A DNA stretch of 54,279 nucleotides from NCBI GenBank assembly GCA_021811315.1, contig JAJZPF010000016.1, positions 1 through 54,279 on the forward strand. Reading direction: 5' to 3'. Origin of the DNA: a bacterium. Its GTDB lineage: Bacteria; Elusimicrobiota; Elusimicrobia; Elusimicrobiales; UBA9959. Below, one piece after another: positions 18,501-24,419 of this stretch; the stretch's first letter is position 1, and every line of letters starts with the position of its first letter. The notes beneath the pieces are model-generated. The model was not told the DNA's origin. It saw nothing but the letters and a program-made list of their open reading frames with translations, and did not search any database. A program made the translations under genes and the position numbers.

Positions 18501-18649
18501 TTGTGCCCATGGCGTTCAACACGGGGATCGGGGCGGAGGTGCAGAGGCCGCTGGCCACAGTGGTCATCGGCGGACTCGTTACGTCCACCCTGCTGACGCT
18601 GATAATATTGCCAGCGCTGTACGCGTATTTCTCCAGGAGGAAAGTCTGA
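15524..18649 (+). CDS. Heavy-metal RND efflux pump (CzcA-type)
   Basis: This 1041-residue protein has the RND layout: one N-terminal helix, a large periplasmic loop, helices 2-7, a second loop and helices 8-12. The fourth helix carries D402, D408 and E415 in DFGLLVDGAVVMIEN. These match the essential residues of CzcA-like HME-1/2 pumps, so divalent Zn, Co, Cd or Ni is the likely substrate. CusA-type pumps carry a different motif. AGGAGC precedes the ATG. It is flanked by the TolC gene upstream and the CadC-like repressor downstream. The adaptor must come from elsewhere. Confidence 0.95.
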   Translation: MKRILEWTLKNRLTIILFFAAGAALGTYAVTQTPVDAVPDITPVQVVVNTKTGALDPEQIEKTVSFPIETDMSGIAGVKDVRSLSKYGLSQVVVIFEDGTDIYWARQQVTERLSGVRGELPPGLSPELAPITTGLGEVLIYAVKARPGTPLAARPETQRLMYLRTIQDFVVAPYLKRSVKNVAEVDSTGGYKKEIHIELYPGRLEKQGVTIEQVVERLEGLGENFGGGYIQPKGRQVIIRASGRLNSLDEILGIPIKLDVRGNPVPLSAVAGVREGYAQRMGGATSNGEETVLGTVLMLSGANSRRVALEAEAALKDAPLPPDVQLELLYTRSYLVNATLKTVARNLAEGAALVVIVLLLILGNFRAALFVSLAIPVSMLFGAIGMKWFGVSASLMSLGAIDFGLLVDGAVVMIENALRRLEEHKGELPPEKRLELVLDSAAEVVKPVTLGLLIIMLVYVPILSLEGIEGKLYHPMAVTVLVALGASLLVAVLLMPVLAYLFLRAPRGGGGEEMLVYRTLRKTYQPVLDAGLRRPLLALVPALLLFAGALFVYHRMGADFMPPLDEGDMLINLARAPDIGVDASLLMQKKSDRVISKFPEVERVFARFGTPESATDTMGVNLSDTFVILKKDPAQWPVMENGRRRTKTELYEALKEALEKEAPGQESSETQPIEMRSMEILEGSRADVSLRVYGKELPVLIELMEKAITVLEKVPGTQEVEMDAVTALRKGPVLSVRPDYAAIARYGLDLRRVNTLLEAAMAGKEVGSFYEAQWRFPIVLRLEEKLREDIGTIESLPVGMDGGSIPLNKVASFESKDEVTTIAHHYNQRYAAVAVFLGGRDIASYVAEARAAVEREVKLPEGYTMSWGGQFKNLERAKARLALIVPVVLLGILLILWRAFGNLRDAVLVYTCIPLALTGGIFSLALRGIPMSVSASIGFIALIGIAILNGMVLITFFGQLRGKGRSPEQAAREGALTRLRPVAMTALVASLGFVPMAFNTGIGAEVQRPLATVVIGGLVTSTLLTLIILPALYAYFSRRKV

Positions 18650-18664
18650 TATCCCACAGCGCAC

Positions 18665-18715
18665 TTGACAGTACCTGTGCGGCCTGCTATACTACATATG
18701 AGCAGATATTCATAT
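18665..18715 (+). promoter_or_regulatory. Promoter and SmtB/CadC-type operator
   Basis: TTGACA (18665-18670) and TATACT (18688-18693) have the ideal 17-base spacing. Immediately downstream, ATATGA (18696-18701) and TCATAT (18710-18715) form an inverted repeat of the kind bound by ArsR/SmtB repressors, whose usual sites read ATATGAA..TTCATAT. It covers the expected transcription start. Autoregulation of the repressor by metal release follows from the family. Confidence 0.85.
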
Positions 18716-18723
18716 ATAACGAC

Positions 18724-19092
18724 ATGGCGATTAAAAAGAAAGAGCGCGCGGTCTGCGAAGTTTCCTGCGACCATCCTGAAACCGTCAGCCTGGCTAAAAA
18801 GGAATTGATCCCGGCCCGGCAGGCGCAGCAGGCGGCCGAGCTTTTTAAGGCCTTGGGCGACGCCACCCGCGTTAAAATGCTCCGGGCGCTGGCAAAAAGA
18901 GAACTTTGCGTCTGCGATATCGCCGCAGTGATCAAAATGAGCCAGTCCGCCGTTTCCCATCAGCTCCGCGTGCTGCGCGGCGCGCGGCTGGTGAAATACC
19001 GCAAGGAAGGAAAAAGGGCCTGGTATTCGATCAACGACAGGCATGTCGCCGCCTTGCTGCTGCAGGGTATTGAGCACGTCCGGCATGCCTGA
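18724..19092 (+). CDS. ArsR/SmtB-family metal repressor, CadC-like
   Basis: This 122-residue winged-helix repressor has ELCVCD at 60-65 (C62, C64), plus N-terminal C11 and C15 in VCEVSC. That is the four-Cys alpha3N site of CadC, which senses Cd, Pb and Zn. The recognition helix is SQSAVSHQLRVLR. The C-terminal helix has DRH and EH residues at the positions of a second (alpha5) zinc site. Its own promoter and operator lie just upstream. There is no clear Shine-Dalgarno. It sits between the pump and the second metal module and probably controls both. Confidence 0.93.
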   Translation: MAIKKKERAVCEVSCDHPETVSLAKKELIPARQAQQAAELFKALGDATRVKMLRALAKRELCVCDIAAVIKMSQSAVSHQLRVLRGARLVKYRKEGKRAWYSINDRHVAALLLQGIEHVRHA

Positions 19093-19167
19093 AGGAATGC
19101 CGGGTGGATCTCAGCAAAAGGGAATAGTTAGTTGTTTAAATTCCGGGTTTGTTTTTAAAGACTGACC

Positions 19168-19431
19168 ATGCACCGGGCTATAACTTTTATCTTCTCCGCG
19201 TTCATTCTCTTCACCGTTCTGGCCGAGACGACACACACCCATCCCCAGGGCGCCGACTGCCCCTGCCCAGCTGTATGTTTAGGCGCTCCCTGCGGCTCCT
19301 GCAGCGCCGATCCCGGTTCAAAGAGTTCTTTTGAGCCAGTGGACACGGCAAAGCCCGCAGCGCCCTCTTTTACCCCTGTTTTTGTCGCCAGGCTTTCGGA
19401 AGACGAGATTTTCCATCCTCCCCTCGGTTAA
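19168..19431 (+). CDS. Small exported Cys-rich peptide, copy 2
   Basis: This 87-residue precursor has a signal peptide (AITFIFSAFILFTVLAET). A short His-containing stretch (THTHPQG) follows, then DCPCPAVCLGAPCGSC with five cysteines, a Ser/Pro linker, and the tail EDEIFHPPLG. It is a clear paralogue of the peptide at 13845. It lacks a ribosome site. A weak promoter (TTGTTT at 19132, TTAAAG at 19155) would place the transcription start near the ATG, as in copy 1. It is followed at 96 bases by a truncated TolC gene. Confidence 0.8.
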   Translation: MHRAITFIFSAFILFTVLAETTHTHPQGADCPCPAVCLGAPCGSCSADPGSKSSFEPVDTAKPAAPSFTPVFVARLSEDEIFHPPLG

Positions 19432-19526
19432 TAATCCCGCGGTTAAGTTTTACATAAAATTCACAGTACCGACGCCCCCTGCGGCGCGTCCTATAGCTTA
19501 AGCTGCACAGCTTTTTTGGAGGCCGT

Positions 19527-19742
19527 GTGAAAAAGTTCCTGCCACCTTTATTTGCCGCCGCCCTGTTCCCGGGCCGCACTGCGGCCGCGCCCGAGCCTAC
19601 CCAGGCTTTAACGCTGCCCGCGATCATGGGCGAAGTGAAAACCGCCAATCCGGCCTTGGCGGCGGCCCAACTGGGGCAGATGGGCCTGCAGCAAGCCGAA
19701 GCGGTCATTAATTCGGCTTTCCCAACCCCCACCATTTTATGA
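19527..19742 (+). pseudogene. Truncated TolC-family gene (N-terminal 71 residues)
   Basis: The GTG start, the GGAGGCC ribosome site and the KKFLPPL opening resemble the intact TolC gene at 14207. After a signal peptide and the first OEP helix (TLPAIMGEVKTANPALAAAQ) the frame ends at 19742 instead of continuing for ~400 residues. Its TGA overlaps the ATG of the next gene, so the fragment may persist as a translational leader for the thiol-redox genes. An outer-membrane channel cannot be formed. Confidence 0.8.
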
Positions 19743-20425
19743 GGAACGTTAAGATCGCGCGATTGGGGGCTCTGGCCGGGGCAGTGCTGTTCCTCGCTAC
19801 CCTGGCCGTGCTGCTGGCCCGGCAGTTCAGCCTGGGGCCGGAGCGTCCCGCGCCGGACTTCCGCACTTTCGGCCCCGCCAAAGCCCCTGTGCGGATAGTA
19901 GAGTACAGCGACTTCGCCTGCGGAGCTTGCCGCGCCGCGGCCGGGAAGCTGGAGGAGCTGTTTAAAGTCTACGGCGGAGGAATACGCTTACAGCTCAAAC
20001 ATTACCCGCTCGTGAACATCCACCCCTGGTCCCTGGACGCCGCTGCCTACGCCGACTGCGCCGGGGAGCAGGGGAAATTCAGGGAATATTCGGCCCTGCT
20101 TTTTGAGAACCAGGAAAAGTGGGGCGGGGCCAAAGAAAGACCGGCGGAGTTCGAAACCCTCGCCCGGGACCTGCGCCTGGACTGGCCGGAACTGGAAGCC
20201 TGCTCCGCCGCGCCCCGGACGCGCCGGCGCATTAAGCTTGAGATGGCCGAGGGTGAGATGAAAAACGTGAACTCTACCCCCACGTTCTTTGTAAACGGCA
20301 AAAGGGCGGTGGGGCCGATGCAGTTAGTGGAGCAGGCCAAGAAGTTCGACAATATTTTAAAAGCCGCGCATTGCGGCCCCCTTGGGGACTGTACGGAAAT
20401 TCAGGGAAAGCCGGCGGCTTTCTGA
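19739..20425 (+). CDS. DsbA-like membrane-anchored thiol oxidoreductase
   Basis: This 228-residue protein has one N-terminal membrane segment (about 8-28) and a DsbA-type thioredoxin domain. The active site is C61-G-A-C64 in DFACGAC, and the cis-proline loop is NSTPTFFVNG. The family oxidises, reduces or isomerises disulfides in exported proteins. It overlaps the truncated TolC by four bases and is followed by a MauE-like gene, a typical redox partner, and by ResB/CcsA. It may supply thiols for cytochrome c assembly or keep the Cys-rich peptides in the right state; both are inference. Confidence 0.9.
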   Translation: MRNVKIARLGALAGAVLFLATLAVLLARQFSLGPERPAPDFRTFGPAKAPVRIVEYSDFACGACRAAAGKLEELFKVYGGGIRLQLKHYPLVNIHPWSLDAAAYADCAGEQGKFREYSALLFENQEKWGGAKERPAEFETLARDLRLDWPELEACSAAPRTRRRIKLEMAEGEMKNVNSTPTFFVNGKRAVGPMQLVEQAKKFDNILKAAHCGPLGDCTEIQGKPAAF

Positions 20426-20435
20426 CGGGATGCTT

Positions 20436-20930
20436 ATGAACTCTAAAATCAGCGCGCTGGATATTCTCGGGCTGCTGGCCAGGCTGGCCGTGGGCGGGAT
20501 GTTCGTTTACGCCGGGACGATAAAACTGCTCGCTCCGGCGGAGGAATTCGCCTACGCCATAGAAACCTACAAAGTGGCCGGGGCGCAGCTCTCCCTCTGG
20601 GCCGCCTATATACTGCCCTGGCTGGAACTTTACTCCGGGCTGCTGCTCTTGTGCGGCATTTTTACGCGGTTCAACGCCCTGTTCTGCGGCGGCCTGCTGA
20701 TCTTCTTCGAAGTCCTGCTGGCCCAGGCCAGGCTGCGCGGCCTGCCCGTAACGTCCTGCGGCTGCTTCGGCTCCGGCTCCTCGAATTCGCTGGGATATGA
20801 ATTTTTCCAGAACCTTATTTTCCTGGCGCTGGCCCTCGCCGCATACCGGTATGGCCGAATATTTTCAGCGGATGCCGCTATGGGAACGCCTATAGCCGCC
20901 AATGAGAAGACTGACAAGGAGACTGCATGA
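20436..20930 (+). CDS. MauE/DoxX-like membrane protein
   Basis: This 164-residue protein has four membrane helices and a conserved SCGCFG motif at about residues 107-112. The family member MauE is needed for disulfide formation in methylamine dehydrogenase, and homologues are thought to pass electrons between quinone or cytoplasm and Dsb-like proteins. I placed the start at ATG 20436 (ACGGGA upstream); ATG 20430 is possible. It lies ten bases after the DsbA-like gene and overlaps the next by four. Confidence 0.85.
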   Translation: MNSKISALDILGLLARLAVGGMFVYAGTIKLLAPAEEFAYAIETYKVAGAQLSLWAAYILPWLELYSGLLLLCGIFTRFNALFCGGLLIFFEVLLAQARLRGLPVTSCGCFGSGSSNSLGYEFFQNLIFLALALAAYRYGRIFSADAAMGTPIAANEKTDKETA

Positions 20931-22426
20931 ACACCGACCATTCCATAGATGCCGCAGAACGTGGACAGAAGAAGGCGGGGAAGAGGATTATTTTTGCCTT
21001 ATTGCTCTGTCTGGGCGCCGGCCCGGGCTTTGCCGCGCCGGGCGCCGCCGCGGCCCGGCCGGACGGGGTGAAGCTGGAACTGTTCTTTGAACCCCTGGAC
21101 GGCGAGGGCTGGCAGTTGTTCTTTCTGGCGGACACGGTGCAGCGCCGCCTGGGCGCGGCCGGCCTGAAGGTTTATCCGTTGGTGGCTAAAGATAAGGACG
21201 GCCATTTTTCAGCCAAACGCGGGGAGCCGGAGCTGGCCGAAGCCCTGCGCCTGGCCGTGCTTGTAAGATCCTACCCCGGCAAACTCCTTTCCTACCTCGG
21301 GGCGCGCTCAATGAGCCCCGCCGCCGACGGCTGGCGCGACGCCGCGGTTTTCGCGGGAATAAATCCGGACGAGCTTGAACGCCGCGTGGCCGCGGACGGC
21401 CAGGCGGCGCTGGCTGCGGCGGCAGCAAGGGCCACTGGCGCCGGGATCTCGGCGACTACCTTGCTGGTGGACGGTAAACCCTATGAGGGCTCACGGCGGC
21501 TTATGTCTCTTTATGAAGCGGTCAACGCCGCTCTGCCTGCGGCGCGCCGCATAGCGCCTCCCGCCGGCTACAAGCCCCGGCCCAAAGCGCCGCCGCCGGG
21601 TTTCTGGGTGGTGCTCAGTTCGGGAATGAAAAAGAACGAGGCGCTTGTCGGGGCGTTCGACAGGTATTTCGAGGACATAAAGCCTTCCGTCCTGGACTAC
21701 GATTCGGCGGAACGGGCCGGGAAGTTCCCGCGGCTTGACTACGCGCCGGCCTATATCATTGCCGCCACCCCGGACGCCAGGGCCCGCCTTGAGAAGGAGC
21801 TGCAAGCCGGAGTTTTTAAGGAAGCGGACGGCTACCTGGTTTACGAAGACCGCCAGGGCCGGGGGTTTTACGCTTCAAGAGCGGTAAAGGAAAACACGCT
21901 TGAACTCTTTGTTATGAGCGAGTGCCCGTTCGGGGTATCCGCCGAGAACGCTGTCCTTGCCGCCGAAAAAGACGGCCTGCTGCCGCCGGGGCTTAAGCTG
22001 GAGATACACTTCATAGGCGACGCGAAGAAGTCCACAGCCACCGCGGCCGGCGGCTGGGAGTTTTCAAGCCTGCACGGCGAACCGGAATGGCGCGAAAACG
22101 CCCGCCAGCTTTTTATTTCCAGCCGCTTCCCGGAGAAATTCAAAACCTACCTGCTGGAGCGCAACAAGGATATAAAATCCCCTGACTGGGAAAAAGCGGC
22201 CAAAGCCGCGGGCATAGACGCTGCCGCCGTCGCCGCCGGCGCCGGCGAAGCCGCGGATATGCTAGCCGGGGATTTCGCCAAAACCACGGCGCTGGGCATC
22301 AACTCTTCCCCGACCTTCGTGCTGGGCGGCCGCGCGGTTATGATGGGGCTGGGAGAGCTGGTAAAGACCCCCGGTTATGAAAAGATCCCCGCGCCCGGCC
22401 AGACCGGGGCGGGGTGCAACAAGTAG
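20927..22426 (+). CDS. Exported protein with two thioredoxin-like domains
   Basis: This 499-residue protein has an N-terminal signal or anchor (RIIFALLLCLGAGPGFA). The first half resembles a DsbA-like domain but has no CxxC. The second half starts LELFVMSECPFGVSAENAV and has a cis-Pro-like SSPTFVLGG, again with a lone cysteine where a CxxC pair would sit. It may bind substrates or act by a single-Cys mechanism. Its start overlaps the MauE-like stop (ATGA). It belongs to the same thiol/cytochrome operon. Activity is uncertain. Confidence 0.75.
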   Translation: MNTDHSIDAAERGQKKAGKRIIFALLLCLGAGPGFAAPGAAAARPDGVKLELFFEPLDGEGWQLFFLADTVQRRLGAAGLKVYPLVAKDKDGHFSAKRGEPELAEALRLAVLVRSYPGKLLSYLGARSMSPAADGWRDAAVFAGINPDELERRVAADGQAALAAAAARATGAGISATTLLVDGKPYEGSRRLMSLYEAVNAALPAARRIAPPAGYKPRPKAPPPGFWVVLSSGMKKNEALVGAFDRYFEDIKPSVLDYDSAERAGKFPRLDYAPAYIIAATPDARARLEKELQAGVFKEADGYLVYEDRQGRGFYASRAVKENTLELFVMSECPFGVSAENAVLAAEKDGLLPPGLKLEIHFIGDAKKSTATAAGGWEFSSLHGEPEWRENARQLFISSRFPEKFKTYLLERNKDIKSPDWEKAAKAAGIDAAAVAAGAGEAADMLAGDFAKTTALGINSSPTFVLGGRAVMMGLGELVKTPGYEKIPAPGQTGAGCNK

Positions 22427-22450
22427 TATGCGGAAAAAGTGAATTTAGGC

Positions 22451-22499
22451 GCAGTTCCCGCGCCTGTCGGCGCTAACGAACGCAGCGCGCGGGAACTGC
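22451..22499 (+). other. 13-bp inverted repeat upstream of resB
   Basis: GCAGTTCCCGCGC (22451-22463) is perfectly complementary to 22487-22499, with a 23-base loop. No T run follows. It lies between the thioredoxin-like gene and resB and may tune read-through or mRNA stability. Confidence 0.6.
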
Positions 22500-22525
22500 C
22501 CTATAAAATAGGCATAAAGGAAATA

Positions 22526-23578
22526 ATGACAAAACTTTTTAACAGTCTCTCCTCGGTAAGATTCTTTTTCGTGCTTTCCGGGCTTATGCTGGCGGCTTTT
22601 CTCCTGGGTGGAGTAATACCGCAGGGCGAATCCCCGGAGGCCTACCAGGAAATGTTCGGCCGCATAGGCGGGGCCTGGCTCATGAACCTGCGGTTAAACA
22701 ATGTGTTCTCCAGTTACTGGTTCCTCGCCCTGATGGCCGGCGGCGCCGTAAATATCCTGGCCTGCACGGTAAAACAGTGGAAGGTTCTCAGGCTGCGGCC
22801 CGGGGTTTTCCTCAGCCACCTTGGCGTTATGCTGATGTTCATCGGCGGCGGCGTGCACGGGCTTTTCGCGGTGCGGGGAACGCTGGCCCTTGAAACGGGG
22901 CAGGTCAAAAGCGAATTCTCCGGCGACGACGGTACTCAAAGACCCCTGCCTTTCCAGGTCGGCCTTAAGGATTTCCAGGTCCGGTACTGGGACCAGGAAA
23001 AGCATTTTATCCACGCGTATAAGAAATGCGGGGAACCCGGGCATGACGGCGACGACCTGCTTGAATCCGTGGAAGTGGAGCCGGGCAAGGACGCGCCTTT
23101 CAAGTCGGCGGAGGCCGGCCTGACCGTTCTGAAATTCTACCCCAATTTCTCCATCGGGGAGGCCGGGCCGGTCAGCACGGACGAATCCCGGCAGAACCCG
23201 GCCCTGGCGGTAAAGCTTGCCGGCAGTAAAGGCGCGAAGCCCGCCTACCTGTTCGCTAATTATCCGGAGGCCCACGAAGTGCGGGATGCCGCCGGGATAC
23301 GCTATGTCTACGAATATAATCCCGGCATGATAAAGCAGTTCGAAAGCCGCCTCTCTTTCCTGGAGGGAGGAGTCGAAAAATTCGAGAAGCTTATTAACGT
23401 AAACACCCCGGCAAAATACATGGGCTACCGGCTGTACCAGTCGGGTTACGACCCCAGGAATCCCAGATTCTCAAGCATACAGATATCCAAAGACCCCAGC
23501 GTCCTGTTCATCTACGCCGGCTTCGCCGCGCTGATGATAGGCCTTACCTGGGCGTTCTGGAAAGAGCTGAAGCAGTAA
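22526..23578 (+). CDS. resB: Cytochrome c biogenesis protein ResB/Ccs1
   Basis: This 350-residue protein has three N-terminal membrane helices (about 11-33, 55-75 and 85-107), a large periplasmic domain and one C-terminal helix before the end. It shows the ResB start RFFFVLSGLMLAAFLLGGVIP. With CcsA it forms the system II synthase that carries haem out and attaches it to CxxCH apocytochromes. AAGGA precedes ATG 22526; an in-frame GTG upstream would run through a hairpin and was rejected. ccsA follows at 41 bases. Confidence 0.92.
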   Translation: MTKLFNSLSSVRFFFVLSGLMLAAFLLGGVIPQGESPEAYQEMFGRIGGAWLMNLRLNNVFSSYWFLALMAGGAVNILACTVKQWKVLRLRPGVFLSHLGVMLMFIGGGVHGLFAVRGTLALETGQVKSEFSGDDGTQRPLPFQVGLKDFQVRYWDQEKHFIHAYKKCGEPGHDGDDLLESVEVEPGKDAPFKSAEAGLTVLKFYPNFSIGEAGPVSTDESRQNPALAVKLAGSKGAKPAYLFANYPEAHEVRDAAGIRYVYEYNPGMIKQFESRLSFLEGGVEKFEKLINVNTPAKYMGYRLYQSGYDPRNPRFSSIQISKDPSVLFIYAGFAALMIGLTWAFWKELKQ

Positions 23579-23619
23579 GCGCCGGCCTGCAGCCGGTATT
23601 CAACTAAGGAGATAAACAA

Positions 23620-24414
23620 ATGGAATTCGCGCAAAAAGCTTCTTTCGTTTTCTACGCCGCCGCCCTCGCGGTTACACTGGCGGGCTTCCTGTTCAATAAA
23701 GAGTGGAAGTTCAGATACTCGGCGCTGGCGCTGCTCGCCGGCCTGCTCTGCGCCACTTACCATATAGGCGCGCGCTGGTATTGGGCCGGCCGCGCGCCCC
23801 TCTCGAACATGTACGAATCACTGACTTTCATGGTGTGGGCTTTCGTGGGCGCCTACCTGCTGTTCAGGAAATTCTCAGGCCGGTCGCTCGACTGGCTGGC
23901 CCCCTGGACGGCCCTGGTGGCCGTGCTGACCCTGGGCGGGGCTTCTTTCTTCGATTCGGACATCGAGCCGCTCATGCCGGCCCTGCAATCCAACTGGCTG
24001 CTTATCCATGTGAGCACGGTTATGACAGGCTACGGCGCCCTGCTGCTTTCTTTCCTCGGGGCCGCTATTTTTTCCTTCATGAAAAAGCCTGGGCAGGAAG
24101 AAAAAAAGAAAAGCCTTGAGTCCCTGGTTTACCGGGCCTGCCTGGTGGGCTTCTGGCTGCTCAGCCTTGGTATAATTACCGGGGCGGTATGGGCGAATTC
24201 GGCCTGGGGTTCCTACTGGTCGTGGGACCCCAAGGAAACCTGGTCCCTTATAACCTGGCTCTATTACGCGCTGGCGATACATTTGAGAAGGACCCGGGGC
24301 TGGAGGGACAAGAAATTCGCCGGTCTGATGCTGTGGGGTTTCGTGCTGGTGATGTTCACTTATTTCGGCGTCAACTATTTACTCTCAGGCCTGCACAGCT
24401 ACGGGAAAGAATAA
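23620..24414 (+). CDS. ccsA: Cytochrome c biogenesis protein CcsA/ResC
   Basis: This 264-residue protein has about eight membrane helices. It carries the haem-handling tryptophan-rich motif WGSYWSWDPKETW near residues 199-211 and conserved histidines in membrane helices. It pairs with ResB as the system II haem lyase. A strong site (AAGGAGAT) precedes the ATG. The P-type ATPase begins five bases after its stop, so metal export and cytochrome assembly are on one transcript. Confidence 0.95.
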   Translation: MEFAQKASFVFYAAALAVTLAGFLFNKEWKFRYSALALLAGLLCATYHIGARWYWAGRAPLSNMYESLTFMVWAFVGAYLLFRKFSGRSLDWLAPWTALVAVLTLGGASFFDSDIEPLMPALQSNWLLIHVSTVMTGYGALLLSFLGAAIFSFMKKPGQEEKKKSLESLVYRACLVGFWLLSLGIITGAVWANSAWGSYWSWDPKETWSLITWLYYALAIHLRRTRGWRDKKFAGLMLWGFVLVMFTYFGVNYLLSGLHSYGKE

Positions 24415-24419
24415 TACAC

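Noticed and set aside
17842..18723. In-frame upstream extension of the ArsR repressor
   Set aside because: The extension lies inside the RND gene and across the repressor's own promoter and operator; ATG 18724 gives a standard-length CadC-like protein.
24189..24419. In-frame upstream extension of the P-type ATPase
   Set aside because: It overlaps the conserved end of ccsA in another frame; ATG 24420 begins exactly at the first metal-binding repeat.
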